NCBI GenBank assembly: GCA_002329575.1
Contig: DCTK01000023.1
Span: forward strand, 6,534 to 12,428
Length of the DNA stretch: 5,895 nt
Source of the DNA: Sutterella sp. UBA1442
Lineage (GTDB): Bacteria; Pseudomonadota; Gammaproteobacteria; Burkholderiales; Burkholderiaceae_F
Direction of reading: 5' to 3'
How positions within the stretch are numbered: the stretch's first letter is position 1; each line of letters begins with the position of its first letter. Below the pieces are notes generated by a model. The model was given only the letters and a program-made list of their open reading frames with translations. It was not told the origin of the DNA and searched no databases. The position numbers were made by a program, and so were the translations under genes. Shown piece after piece: positions 1 through 5,895 of the stretch.

Positions 1-582
1 AATGAGGCCTACATGAACACGGGCGTACAACGTTCCTCTGCAACGCCGCCCGCTGCTCGTACAGCAACTACGATGCCTACTCAAGGCTACGATGGTAACG
101 CCTTCGGTCAAGGTAAGAATGTGCCCCAAATTGCGATGGCGCATGGGATTCCTTATGTCGCAACAGCAACGGTTGCCGATCTTCATGATTTGGAAAGAAA
201 GGTCATGAAGGCGATGAGCATGCATGGAGCGCGTTATTTGCACATTCTTGTGCCGTGTCCTTTAGGTTGGGGCTTTGCTTCATCAATGACCGTACAGATG
301 GCTCGCCTTGCCACGCAAACGGGTCTTTTCCCTGTGTTTGAAGCTGAGTATGGCGAAATCACTGATGTTACGAAGATTCGTCGCAAGCTTCCCGTGGAAG
401 AGTATTTGAAAGGGCAAAAACGCTACGCGCACTTATTCGGCAAACGCGGCAATCCCGAAGTGATCCGTCGCTTGCAGGCTATTGCCGATCGTAATATTGA
501 TAAGTTCGGTTTGGTTGAAGGCGATGACACGGAAAGAATTCCCACGCCGATTGAAGCCGACGAACGTGCCCATTTAGTTTAG
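1..582 (+). CDS. porB: 2-oxoacid:acceptor oxidoreductase, TPP-binding beta subunit (PorB-type), 5'-truncated
   Basis: This is the C-terminal 193 residues of the thiamine-pyrophosphate subunit of a pyruvate (or related 2-oxoacid):ferredoxin oxidoreductase, a cytoplasmic enzyme converting pyruvate, CoA and an oxidised acceptor to acetyl-CoA and CO2. The frame is open from base 1 and begins NEAYMNTGVQRSSATP, the family's cofactor loop (NEAYxNTGxQxS). By comparison with the Desulfovibrio africanus enzyme, as I recall it, this loop helps hold Mg2+ and TPP. The GDG motif and the 4Fe-4S cysteines expected upstream lie outside the window. Further family signatures are GWGF (about residues 83-86), the stretch PVFEAEYGEITDV (113-125) and EEYLKGQKRYAHLF (about 133-146). 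The ATG at base 13 lies inside the cofactor loop and is not the start. PorB proteins are usually about 300 residues, so roughly 100-120 are missing. The stop is 9 bases from the next gene, implying one operon. Substrate choice (pyruvate, 2-ketoisovalerate or phenylglyoxylate) cannot be settled from this fragment. Confidence 0.9.
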   Translation, partial: NEAYMNTGVQRSSATPPAARTATTMPTQGYDGNAFGQGKNVPQIAMAHGIPYVATATVADLHDLERKVMKAMSMHGARYLHILVPCPLGWGFASSMTVQMARLATQTGLFPVFEAEYGEITDVTKIRRKLPVEEYLKGQKRYAHLFGKRGNPEVIRRLQAIADRNIDKFGLVEGDDTERIPTPIEADERAHLV

Positions 583-591
583 AGGTGCCCC

Positions 592-2211
592 ATGAGTAAA
601 CCTTTTGCCATTACGTTGGAAGTCGGCTCTTCATTGGATAACCATACGGGCTCTTGGCGCACGTTGCGGCCGACTTATGTGGACCATTTACCGCCTTGTA
701 ATGCCAAGTGCCCTGCCGGGGAAAATATTCAAGGCTGGCTCTTTAGAGCGGAAAGCGGCGATTATCGCGGCGCTTGGGAAGTCATTATCCGTGATAATCC
801 GTTCCCGGCATTGATGGGTCGCGTGTGCTATCACACCTGCGAGAGCGCTTGCAATCGCGGTCGTGTTGATGAGTGTGTGGGCATCAACTCGGTGGAACGC
901 TTCTTGGGAGATTATGCGGCCGAAAAAAATTGGGATTACCCGTTGCCTGAGAAAGAAACCGGCAAAAAGATTTTAGTTATTGGAGCCGGTCCTGCCGGGT
1001 TGTCGTGCGCATATCATATGCGCCGATTTGGTCACACAGTGACGATCTTGGAAAGTGCCGAAGCTGCCGGCGGCATGATGCGTTACGGGATTCCGCGTTA
1101 TCGTTTGCCGCGAGAAATTCTTGATCGAGAAATTGCCCGCCTTGAACGCATGGGTGTAACGATTGAACTCAATCATGAAGTCAAAGATGTACTGGCAGAA
1201 AAGCAAGCCGGTCATTATGACGCGGTCTTTTTAGGATTGGGTGCTCATTTGGCTAAGCGTGCTTACATTCCTGCCGGAGACGCAAGCCACGTCATGGACG
1301 CAGTGTCGTTACTTCGTAGCATGGAAGGAGAAGCACAACCCATGATCGGTCGTCGGGTTGTGGTTTATGGCGGCGGTAACACTGCGGTTGACGTTGCACG
1401 CACCGTGAAGCGTTTAGGCGCCGAGCCCTTGATGGTTTATCGTCGCACAGAACAAAAGGCTCCGGCTCATCGATTTGAAATCGAAGAGGCTAAGGAAGAA
1501 GGCGTTGCGATGAAGTGGCTTTCAACCGTAGCCGAAGCTGACGAGGGCGAAATTAAGATCGAAAAGATGGTTCTCGATGAAAACGGTTACCCACAACCGA
1601 CGGGTGAATTCGAGACGATCAAAGCCGATGCTTTGGTACTCGCTTTAGGGCAAGAGACTGACTTAAGCTGTGTGGATAAGTTGGGAGTGACCGTTGAAAA
1701 AGGCTCGGTCGTTGTCAACGAATGCATGATGACAAGTGTTGAAGGCGTATTTGCCGGCGGTGATATGGTGCCGGGAGAACGAAACGTCACGGTGGCCATC
1801 GGTCACGGCAAACTTGCCGCCCGTGCAATGGACGCGTGGCTTGCTGGACGAGATTATCAACCGCCTGCCCGGGGGCCTGAAGCAAAATTTGAAAAGCTCA
1901 ATACGTGGTACTACTCGGATGCTCCGAAGACCGTTCGCCCGATGTTGGATTTAGCGCGTCGTACGGATACGTTCGATGAAGTCGTGCATGGATTGACCGA
2001 AGAGAATGCGCTTTTTGAGGCGCGTCGCTGTATGTCTTGCGGCAACTGCTTTGAGTGTGATACCTGTTACGGCGTGTGCCCGGATAATGCCATTATCAAA
2101 CTTGGTGAAGGTAAACGCTTCTCCATCAAGTATGACTACTGTAAGGGCTGCGGCATTTGTGCACAAGAGTGCCCGTGCGGTGCTATCGAAATGGTGGCCG
2201 ATTCGAAGTAA
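592..2211 (+). CDS. FAD/NAD(P)-binding, iron-sulfur subunit of 2-oxoacid oxidoreductase (GltD/NfnB-like module with PorD-type ferredoxin domain)
   Basis: This 539-residue cytoplasmic flavo-iron-sulfur protein probably links the upstream TPP enzyme to NAD(P)(H). In order: a PorD-like leader with TGSWRTLRP (19-27); a GltD-type N-terminal Fe-S region with C36, C40, C79, C83, C87 and C95; an FAD Rossmann motif GAGPAGLS (131-138) with GGMMRYGIPRYRLP (160-173); an NAD(P)H motif YGGGNTAVDVAR (259-270) followed by VYRR (282-285), whose arginines suggest NADPH by analogy with GltD; a second FAD motif EGVFAGGD (384-391); and a C-terminal double cluster with C480, C483, C486, C489, C492 and C496, then C517, C520, C523, C527 and C529. 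The final YDYCKGCG...CPCGAIEM pattern is that of PorD ferredoxin subunits. GAGGTG overlaps the upstream stop and lies 4 bases before the ATG, giving translational coupling. It is not ordinary glutamate synthase: no GltA partner is seen, and GltD lacks the C-terminal ferredoxin domain. The direction of electron flow is inferred. Confidence 0.88.
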   Translation: MSKPFAITLEVGSSLDNHTGSWRTLRPTYVDHLPPCNAKCPAGENIQGWLFRAESGDYRGAWEVIIRDNPFPALMGRVCYHTCESACNRGRVDECVGINSVERFLGDYAAEKNWDYPLPEKETGKKILVIGAGPAGLSCAYHMRRFGHTVTILESAEAAGGMMRYGIPRYRLPREILDREIARLERMGVTIELNHEVKDVLAEKQAGHYDAVFLGLGAHLAKRAYIPAGDASHVMDAVSLLRSMEGEAQPMIGRRVVVYGGGNTAVDVARTVKRLGAEPLMVYRRTEQKAPAHRFEIEEAKEEGVAMKWLSTVAEADEGEIKIEKMVLDENGYPQPTGEFETIKADALVLALGQETDLSCVDKLGVTVEKGSVVVNECMMTSVEGVFAGGDMVPGERNVTVAIGHGKLAARAMDAWLAGRDYQPPARGPEAKFEKLNTWYYSDAPKTVRPMLDLARRTDTFDEVVHGLTEENALFEARRCMSCGNCFECDTCYGVCPDNAIIKLGEGKRFSIKYDYCKGCGICAQECPCGAIEMVADSK

Positions 2212-2219
2212 AGCCGAAT

Positions 2220-2246
2220 GCGGCACGAGAGACTATCAAGTGCCGC
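2220..2246. terminator. Weak hairpin between convergent genes (possible terminator)
   Basis: Seven perfect base pairs join GCGGCAC (2220-2226) to GTGCCGC (2240-2246) around a 13-base loop. The hairpin sits 8 bases after the oxidoreductase stop and overlaps the stop codon of the opposing exporter gene. Neither strand has a convincing T-run after the stem and the loop is large, so an intrinsic terminator is only possible. It may act as a 3'-end stabilising structure instead, or be chance. Confidence 0.3.
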
Positions 2247-3453
2247 GATCGGAGAGCTTTAAGCTTCTTGATAAAAGCAGTGCTACAGCTAACAGTACTG
2301 CGCAAACGTAGTAGGGCATGCCTGCAAGGGGGCTTGCGGGCATGCTTGTTGCGTGCACCATCAATGCAGTTCCTAAGATCGGAGAAAAAGCGCCGGCCAA
2401 ACTATTAATGCCCGCAGCAGCTCCTAAGGCGGTACCTTGCTTGTCGTGGTCAAAAAGTCTCGAAAGATAGCCTTGTAGAGTCGGTACAACAGTGCCTGAA
2501 AAAGCATATAAGCATAGTGCGGCTGCGGCTAAAATTGCCCAAGGAGAGGCGGCTGTCAGCACGAAAGCCACTAAACCAACACCAAGTCCTATGGTAACGG
2601 TTTTTCGCTCATTGAAACGGCCGAGGATTTTTGGCAAAAGCATCCCTTGACACACCGCAATACTGACACCCATTGCAAATACGGACAGTCCTATTTGAAC
2701 GGGCATCCAATCGAAGCGAATTTGTGCAAAAAGAGACCAAGTACTGTGCAAAAGGTTTTGTGCCAAGGCGCATAACAGCAGGACAAGAACGGTAAGACGA
2801 CTTTGAGGGTTTCCCATGACGCCGAAAATGCCCCGTAAAGGATTGAGCTCTGAGAGATTAAAAGAGCCGTGTTTTTTAATCTGTAGACTCTCCGGCAACA
2901 CAAAGAGTCCGTAGAGAAAATTCATCACACACAAAACGCAGGCAACGATAAAAGGAAGACGGATATCTGCTTGGGCTAAAAAGCCTCCTACGGCCGGTCC
3001 CAACGTGAAGGCAGCACCGAATGTAGCGGCAATTTTGCCGAAGTACGCCGCACGCTTATTCCTTGGAATGATGTCTGCTATGTAGGCTTGGGCGACAGAG
3101 AAGTTGGCCGAGAGCATGCCGCCGGCGATTCGAGAAATCAGTAAAGCCCAAAGGTTGGCACTGACAGCCGGCACTAAAAACATAATGCCTAAACCTAAAA
3201 TTCCGCCCAAGAGCACGGGTCTTCGACCGATGCGATCCGACAGTGCACCCAAGAGAGGTAAAAAGAAAAATTGGGTTAGACCGAATGCGGTCAGAAGAGC
3301 TCCGAACCACAAAGCTTGTTCTCGTCCCGAGTCGGTAAGTGTTCCGATTAAGTATGGCAACACGGGCACGATCAGGCCGATGCCGAGTGCATCCAAAAAT
3401 ATACAAATGAGAATAAATATAACCGCTGGTGTAGGCGGGGATTGTCGAGGCAC
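2236..3453 (-). CDS. MFS efflux transporter, TetA-like (DHA1) family
   Basis: This 405-residue inner-membrane protein has about 12 hydrophobic segments in two six-helix halves split by a polar loop (about 187-218). It probably exports a small molecule in exchange for protons. Family signs are LDALGIGLIVPVLP in helix 1 (20-33), MFS motif A GALSDRIGRRPVLL (69-82), AYIADI in helix 4 (123-128), and a motif-C-like FTLGPAVGG in helix 5 (149-157). Length and layout fit TetA/Bcr-type exporters (about 390-410 residues). Aligned by eye without gaps to TetA(B), D15 is kept (D21) but D84 and D285 are replaced by M91 and L294, so tetracycline export should not be assumed. The start is GTG: no ATG, GTG or TTG lies upstream in frame before a stop, and helix 1 begins about 9 residues later. 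AAGGG lies 10 bases before it, which is rather far. The gene converges on the oxidoreductase operon (24-base gap) and diverges from sstT. No adjacent regulator gene is seen, and the substrate is unknown. Confidence 0.85.
   Translation of the reverse strand: MPRQSPPTPAVIFILICIFLDALGIGLIVPVLPYLIGTLTDSGREQALWFGALLTAFGLTQFFFLPLLGALSDRIGRRPVLLGGILGLGIMFLVPAVSANLWALLISRIAGGMLSANFSVAQAYIADIIPRNKRAAYFGKIAATFGAAFTLGPAVGGFLAQADIRLPFIVACVLCVMNFLYGLFVLPESLQIKKHGSFNLSELNPLRGIFGVMGNPQSRLTVLVLLLCALAQNLLHSTWSLFAQIRFDWMPVQIGLSVFAMGVSIAVCQGMLLPKILGRFNERKTVTIGLGVGLVAFVLTAASPWAILAAAALCLYAFSGTVVPTLQGYLSRLFDHDKQGTALGAAAGINSLAGAFSPILGTALMVHATSMPASPLAGMPYYVCAVLLAVALLLSRSLKLSDRGT
2316..2345 (+). terminator. Strong intragenic hairpin, candidate terminator for the + strand oxidoreductase operon
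   Basis: Two 13-base arms (2316-2328 and 2333-2345) flank a GGGG loop. In + strand RNA all 13 pairs form, one being a U-G wobble, and two further G-U pairs are possible at the base. In the - strand mRNA the same position is an A-C mismatch. The stem is followed by TTGTTG, a modest T-rich stretch. It lies 104 bases after the oxidoreductase stop, inside the opposing exporter gene, where it encodes the loop between the last two helices (MPASPLAGMP). A transcript-end role is an inference; a coding coincidence is the alternative. Confidence 0.4.
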
Positions 3454-3470
3454 TAGGCAAAAACCCTTAT

Positions 3471-3480
3471 TGTTTAAACA
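3471..3480. promoter_or_regulatory. Perfect 10-base palindrome, possible operator
   Basis: TGTTTAAACA is a perfect inverted repeat ending 18 bases before the exporter's GTG. It falls inside the predicted exporter leader, just past the likely transcription start near 3486, where a bound repressor could block transcription. The repressor is unknown, none is encoded next to it here, and an AT-rich 10-base palindrome can occur by chance. Confidence 0.25.
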
Positions 3481-3564
3481 GAAGCTCGTAATAGTAAAGC
3501 ATTTGCCTGAAGAAAACCTGAGTAAACCCTGATATGGTGGAAGTCATTGTTTCACCACGTTTTC

Positions 3565-3572
3565 AGGAAAAG
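3565..3572 (+). promoter_or_regulatory. Ribosome binding site that sets the sstT start
   Basis: AGGA (3565-3568), within AGGAAAAG, lies 7 bases before the ATG at 3576, an ideal Shine-Dalgarno spacing. The earlier in-frame ATG at 3534 has no comparable site and would add 14 residues not expected in SstT. This supports 3576 as the true start. Confidence 0.75.
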
Positions 3573-3575
3573 TCA

Positions 3576-4862
3576 ATGCAAAGACGATTACTACAAAGAT
3601 TGACCATTCCCTTTTTACACGCATCGCTGGTCAAACAAATTTTGATCGGCTTAGTGTTGGGTGTTTTGACAGCTTTTGTTTGGCCCTCCGTTGCGATCTC
3701 CGCTGGTTTTCTAGGTTCTGTATTTATTTCAGCCTTGAAAGCGGTTGCTCCCTTACTGGTGTTTGTACTCGTGATGTCGGCCATTGCTAACCAAGACATC
3801 GAAACAAAGGCGCATATTCGTCCCGTGCTTGTCATGTACATTGTCAGTACATTTGGTTCGGCTCTTGTGGCGGTCGCAGCGAGTTTTCTTTTCCCTGTGA
3901 CGATTCCCTTGCAACAAACCGAGTTGGCACAAGCGACGCCGGGTAATGTTTGGGAAGTGCTTCACAACTTGGTGCTCAGTGTTGTAGACAATCCTGTTCA
4001 TGCGTTGTCGGTGGGCAATTACATGGCCATCTTGGCTTGGGCGGCCGGTTTAGGTGTGGCAATGCGACATGCCTCCGATACCTCGCGCGAATTTATGGCA
4101 GATCTCTCAAGCGGTGTTGAATTCGTTGTGCGAGTAGTGATTCGTTGCGCTCCAATCGGTATTTTCGGTTTGGTTGCCAATACGGTTGCAACAACCGGCA
4201 TCGAAGTGTTGGTCGATTATGTTTGGGTGTTAGCCGTTTTGTTGGGCTGCATGATTTTTGTCGCTCTGGTCTATAACCCGTTTTTGGTTTGGATCTGCAC
4301 GCACCGCAATCCGTACCCGTTGACGATTGCAACGCTTCGGGAAAGTGGAGTGACGGCGTTCTTTACGCGTTCTTCTGCGGCTAACATTCCCGTGAACATG
4401 GGGATGTGTCGTCGTATGAATTTGGATAGCGGAACATACTCGATCACAATTCCGCTGGGTGCAACCATCAATATGGCCGGTGCGGCAATTACGATTACGG
4501 TGCTGACGTTGGCGGCCGCGCACACGTTAGGAATCAGCGTGACGTTCGGCACGGCCTTGTTACTCAGTTTTATTTCATCGCTTTGTGCTTGCGGTGCATC
4601 AGGTGTACCCGGTGGTTCCTTGATGTTGATTCCACTTGCTTGCGGTCTCTTTGGCATTGACAATACGTTGGCAATGCAGGTGGTTGCAGTGGGCTTTATT
4701 ATCGGGGTATTGCAGGACTCGGCAGAAACGGCTCTGAATTCTTCTTCGGATGTGTTGTTTACTGCGGCTGTGTGTTTGCGAGCCGAACGAGTCGGCCGTG
4801 CGCATGAAGTGCGCAGTCACGAAATTACCGAAAGAATTCGTCGCGATCGTTCTCAACAGTAG
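3576..4862 (+). CDS. sstT: Serine/threonine:Na+ symporter SstT
   Basis: This 428-residue inner-membrane protein of the dicarboxylate/amino acid:cation symporter (DAACS, GltPh-like) family imports L-serine and L-threonine with Na+. Similarity to E. coli SstT (414 residues, from memory) runs end to end: [17 protein letters not shown] near the N-terminus, ALKAVAPLL in helix 2, [10 protein letters not shown] (190-199), the substrate-binding serine-rich hairpin [14 protein letters not shown] (262-275), the Na+-binding helix 7 stretch [13 protein letters not shown] (296-308), and the second hairpin to helix 8, [13 protein letters not shown] (337-349) followed by [16 protein letters not shown] (377-392). 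The start at 3576 is preferred over an ATG at 3534 because of a well-placed AGGA and because E. coli SstT has a short leader before the same HGSLVKQI region. The C-terminal tail (about 403-428) is charged and polar and not conserved. Divergent from the exporter and convergent with iadA, it is probably transcribed alone and ends at the hairpin at 4882. Imported serine could feed pyruvate to the oxidoreductase; that link is inferred. Confidence 0.95.
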   Translation: MQRRLLQRLTIPFLHASLVKQILIGLVLGVLTAFVWPSVAISAGFLGSVFISALKAVAPLLVFVLVMSAIANQDIETKAHIRPVLVMYIVSTFGSALVAVAASFLFPVTIPLQQTELAQATPGNVWEVLHNLVLSVVDNPVHALSVGNYMAILAWAAGLGVAMRHASDTSREFMADLSSGVEFVVRVVIRCAPIGIFGLVANTVATTGIEVLVDYVWVLAVLLGCMIFVALVYNPFLVWICTHRNPYPLTIATLRESGVTAFFTRSSAANIPVNMGMCRRMNLDSGTYSITIPLGATINMAGAAITITVLTLAAAHTLGISVTFGTALLLSFISSLCACGASGVPGGSLMLIPLACGLFGIDNTLAMQVVAVGFIIGVLQDSAETALNSSSDVLFTAAVCLRAERVGRAHEVRSHEITERIRRDRSQQ

Positions 4863-4881
4863 TTGGTGCGGCGACAGAAAA

Positions 4882-4913
4882 GGGAAAAGGCGGGTAACCG
4901 CCTTTTCCTGTTT
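4882..4913. terminator. Bidirectional rho-independent terminator between sstT and iadA
   Basis: Eleven perfect pairs (4883-4893 with 4898-4908), plus a G-U pair outside, close a GTAA tetraloop of the stable GNRA type. The arms have an A-rich left side and a T-rich right side: GGCGG-GTAA-CCGCC is followed by TTTTCCTGTTT on the + strand and by TTTTCCCTTTT on the - strand. This serves both sstT, whose stop is 20 bases upstream, and the converging iadA, whose stop is 22 bases away on the other side. Confidence 0.9.
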
Positions 4914-4935
4914 AATAAAGGGAGAAACCCGTTAA

Positions 4936-5895
4936 TTAGGCTTCAAAATTGGCAAGTTTGACACTCTTGCCGTCCTTGATCCAAATGGTGCCGCGAGCCA
5001 TGACGGTATCGATGTCATAGCCGTCTTTGAGCACGCAGATATTGGCTTTCAAACCGACAGCCAAGCGACCTTCCTTAACGCCTAAGGAGTCCGCAACGTT
5101 TGAGGTCGTCATCATCAAAGCCGTTTCAAAGTCGATGCCGTTAGCGGTCATTTCCTTGAGCATTTGATGATTGGCGTTAACCGGAGCTGCGACAATAGCA
5201 ACCATCACGCCGTTTTCAAATTTGGGCATGGAGCCATTGCCGTCGGAACTCATCGTAATGCGTGCACGATCGACACCTGCCTTAAGCGTGCGTTGTACGC
5301 ATTCAACAAACGGATAATAGTTGCCGCCACCGGACGTAATATCAATGACGCCGCCCTTCTTGGCGAATTCGATGGCTTGTTCAAACAACTTCGGTTCACG
5401 ACCCGTATGGGTGGGGGAGAAGTGATGACGAGCTAGACCGCGGGCAATCAAACGTTCAAATTGTTCATAGGCTCCGCCGTAGTCACCGAGGTGGACGTGC
5501 AAGATGCCTTTCTTTCCGGAGAGCATGCCGCCCATGCGGACGTCGGCAACCAGCTTGAGCATTTCATCATCGTTGGGGAAAGAACAACGGTGATCGGCCA
5601 AGGCCAGCTTAACGCCCAAGACCGGTTCAATGCAGATGATGTCCTTACGGGGATTGCCGGTGATGGTGGGGGAAGGATATTGATAGGAGCCGGTGTGCAT
5701 GTAGGCCGTTAGCCCTTCTTGACGCAACCCCATGACTTTGGCGTAGAGTTCTTCAGGGAACTTGGTAGTGCCTTCCGTTCCCATGACACCGCAAACCGTC
5801 GTAACGCCGGCTTTGAGTAAATCTGAAGGCATTACGGGAGGAACGCGCGTGGCAAAGCCGCCTTCTCCGCCGCCGCCTGTCAAGTGGACGTGTTG
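4936..5895 (-). CDS. iadA: Isoaspartyl dipeptidase IadA, N-terminus beyond window
   Basis: This cytoplasmic two-zinc amidohydrolase cleaves beta-aspartyl (isoaspartyl) dipeptides formed by protein ageing. The 320 codons here lack roughly the first 66 of a usual ~390-residue protein. The frame stays open to the edge and begins QHVH, the first metal-binding pair, so the TTG at 5883-5881 is not the start. Recalled E. coli residues match with one single-residue gap (window numbering, Q=1): H68/H70 as H2/H4; E77 as E11; Y137 as Y71; carboxylated K162 as K96 in LGVKLAL; R169 as R103 in ADHR; H201 as H135 in HVHLGD; H230 and R233 as H163 and R166 in PTHTGR; D285 and S289 as D218 and S222 in SSDGNGS. 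All catalytic residues visible are present, so it should be active. It converges on sstT across a shared terminator. Any transport or protease partners upstream are out of view. Confidence 0.95.
   Translation of the reverse strand, partial: QHVHLTGGGGEGGFATRVPPVMPSDLLKAGVTTVCGVMGTEGTTKFPEELYAKVMGLRQEGLTAYMHTGSYQYPSPTITGNPRKDIICIEPVLGVKLALADHRCSFPNDDEMLKLVADVRMGGMLSGKKGILHVHLGDYGGAYEQFERLIARGLARHHFSPTHTGREPKLFEQAIEFAKKGGVIDITSGGGNYYPFVECVQRTLKAGVDRARITMSSDGNGSMPKFENGVMVAIVAAPVNANHQMLKEMTANGIDFETALMMTTSNVADSLGVKEGRLAVGLKANICVLKDGYDIDTVMARGTIWIKDGKSVKLANFEA

Larger units (their letters stand above)
3454..3575. promoter_or_regulatory. Divergent intergenic control region of the exporter and sstT
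   Basis: These 122 bases separate two genes pointing away from each other, so promoters for both should lie here. For sstT the best candidate is an extended -10, TG-a-TATGGT (3530-3538), with no good -35; it would start transcription near 3545, leaving a leader of about 30 bases. For the exporter, reading the - strand, TG-c-TTTACT (3501 down to 3493) is a similar extended -10, with transcription starting near 3486. Both boxes match the consensus at only 4 of 6 positions. The region also holds the palindrome TGTTTAAACA, and AGGCAAA (3455-3461) is inverted as TTTGCCT (3502-3508). The presence of promoters is well supported by gene layout; the exact boxes are tentative. Confidence 0.5.

Noticed and set aside
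13..15. ATG as the start of the first gene
   Set aside because: The upstream codons NEAY belong to the conserved cofactor loop of PorB, so the gene continues beyond the left edge.
1951..2311. Overlapping frames on both strands around the ferredoxin domain and the convergent gap
   Set aside because: They overlap well-supported cysteine motifs and the exporter stop. No ribosome site or family motif supports them.
2236..3453. Calling the exporter a tetracycline resistance gene (tetA)
   Set aside because: Two of the three intramembrane aspartates needed by TetA(B) are replaced, and there is no adjacent tetR.
3104..3532. 142-codon open frame on the + strand opposite the start of the exporter gene
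   Set aside because: It is antisense to a clear MFS coding region, its product is basic and low in recognisable motifs, and it runs through the intergenic control region. It is most likely a shadow frame.
3834..3852. Inverted repeat ATGTAC...GTACAT inside sstT
   Set aside because: It is only six pairs inside a conserved membrane protein gene, with no T-run or positional logic. Probably chance.
4271..4663. 130-codon open frame on the - strand within sstT
   Set aside because: It lies opposite the most conserved part of sstT, and its product resembles no family I recognise. The openness follows from codon use in sstT.
1..5895. Mobile element, CRISPR array, tRNA, rRNA or riboswitch
   Set aside because: No transposase or integrase frame, spaced direct repeats, cloverleaf or long structured leader was found. 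The gaps between genes are 9, 24, 122 and 73 bases and are explained above.

Overview
The window reads as ordinary chromosomal DNA from an anaerobic, amino-acid-using proteobacterium. The mix of a multi-subunit 2-oxoacid:acceptor oxidoreductase, an SstT serine/threonine symporter and an IadA isoaspartyl dipeptidase, at roughly balanced GC, would suit a gut Burkholderiales such as the Sutterella/Parasutterella group. That placement is an inference from gene content and remembered protein similarity, not a measured assignment. No phage, transposon, CRISPR, tRNA or rRNA signal was seen.

Layout: (1) Bases 1-2211, + strand: the 3' end of a PorB-type thiamine-pyrophosphate subunit, then, after 9 bases, a 539-residue flavo-iron-sulfur protein. 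They look like the last two genes of an operon that oxidises pyruvate or a related 2-oxoacid. The second protein looks like a PorD ferredoxin subunit with a GltD/NfnB-like FAD/NAD(P)H module inserted in it, so the complex may pass electrons to or from NAD(P) directly. (2) Bases 2236-3453, - strand: a 12-helix MFS exporter of the TetA-like family, starting at GTG and facing the oxidoreductase operon. (3) Bases 3454-3575: a 122-base divergent control region with a perfect 10-base palindrome. (4) Bases 3576-4862, + strand: sstT, a Na+/serine-threonine symporter. (5) Bases 4863-4935: a strong bidirectional hairpin terminator between converging genes. (6) Bases 4936-5895, - strand: iadA, missing about the first 66 codons beyond the right edge.

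Functionally, sstT supplies serine, which many anaerobes deaminate to pyruvate, and the oxidoreductase could then oxidise pyruvate to acetyl-CoA. IadA removes damaged isoaspartyl peptides and recovers their amino acids. The exporter has no evident metabolic link to the rest. No clearly new system is present. The points most worth a second look are the PorD/GltD fusion, the TetA-like exporter that lacks two of three classical intramembrane aspartates, and a strong hairpin inside the exporter gene that pairs fully only as + strand RNA.
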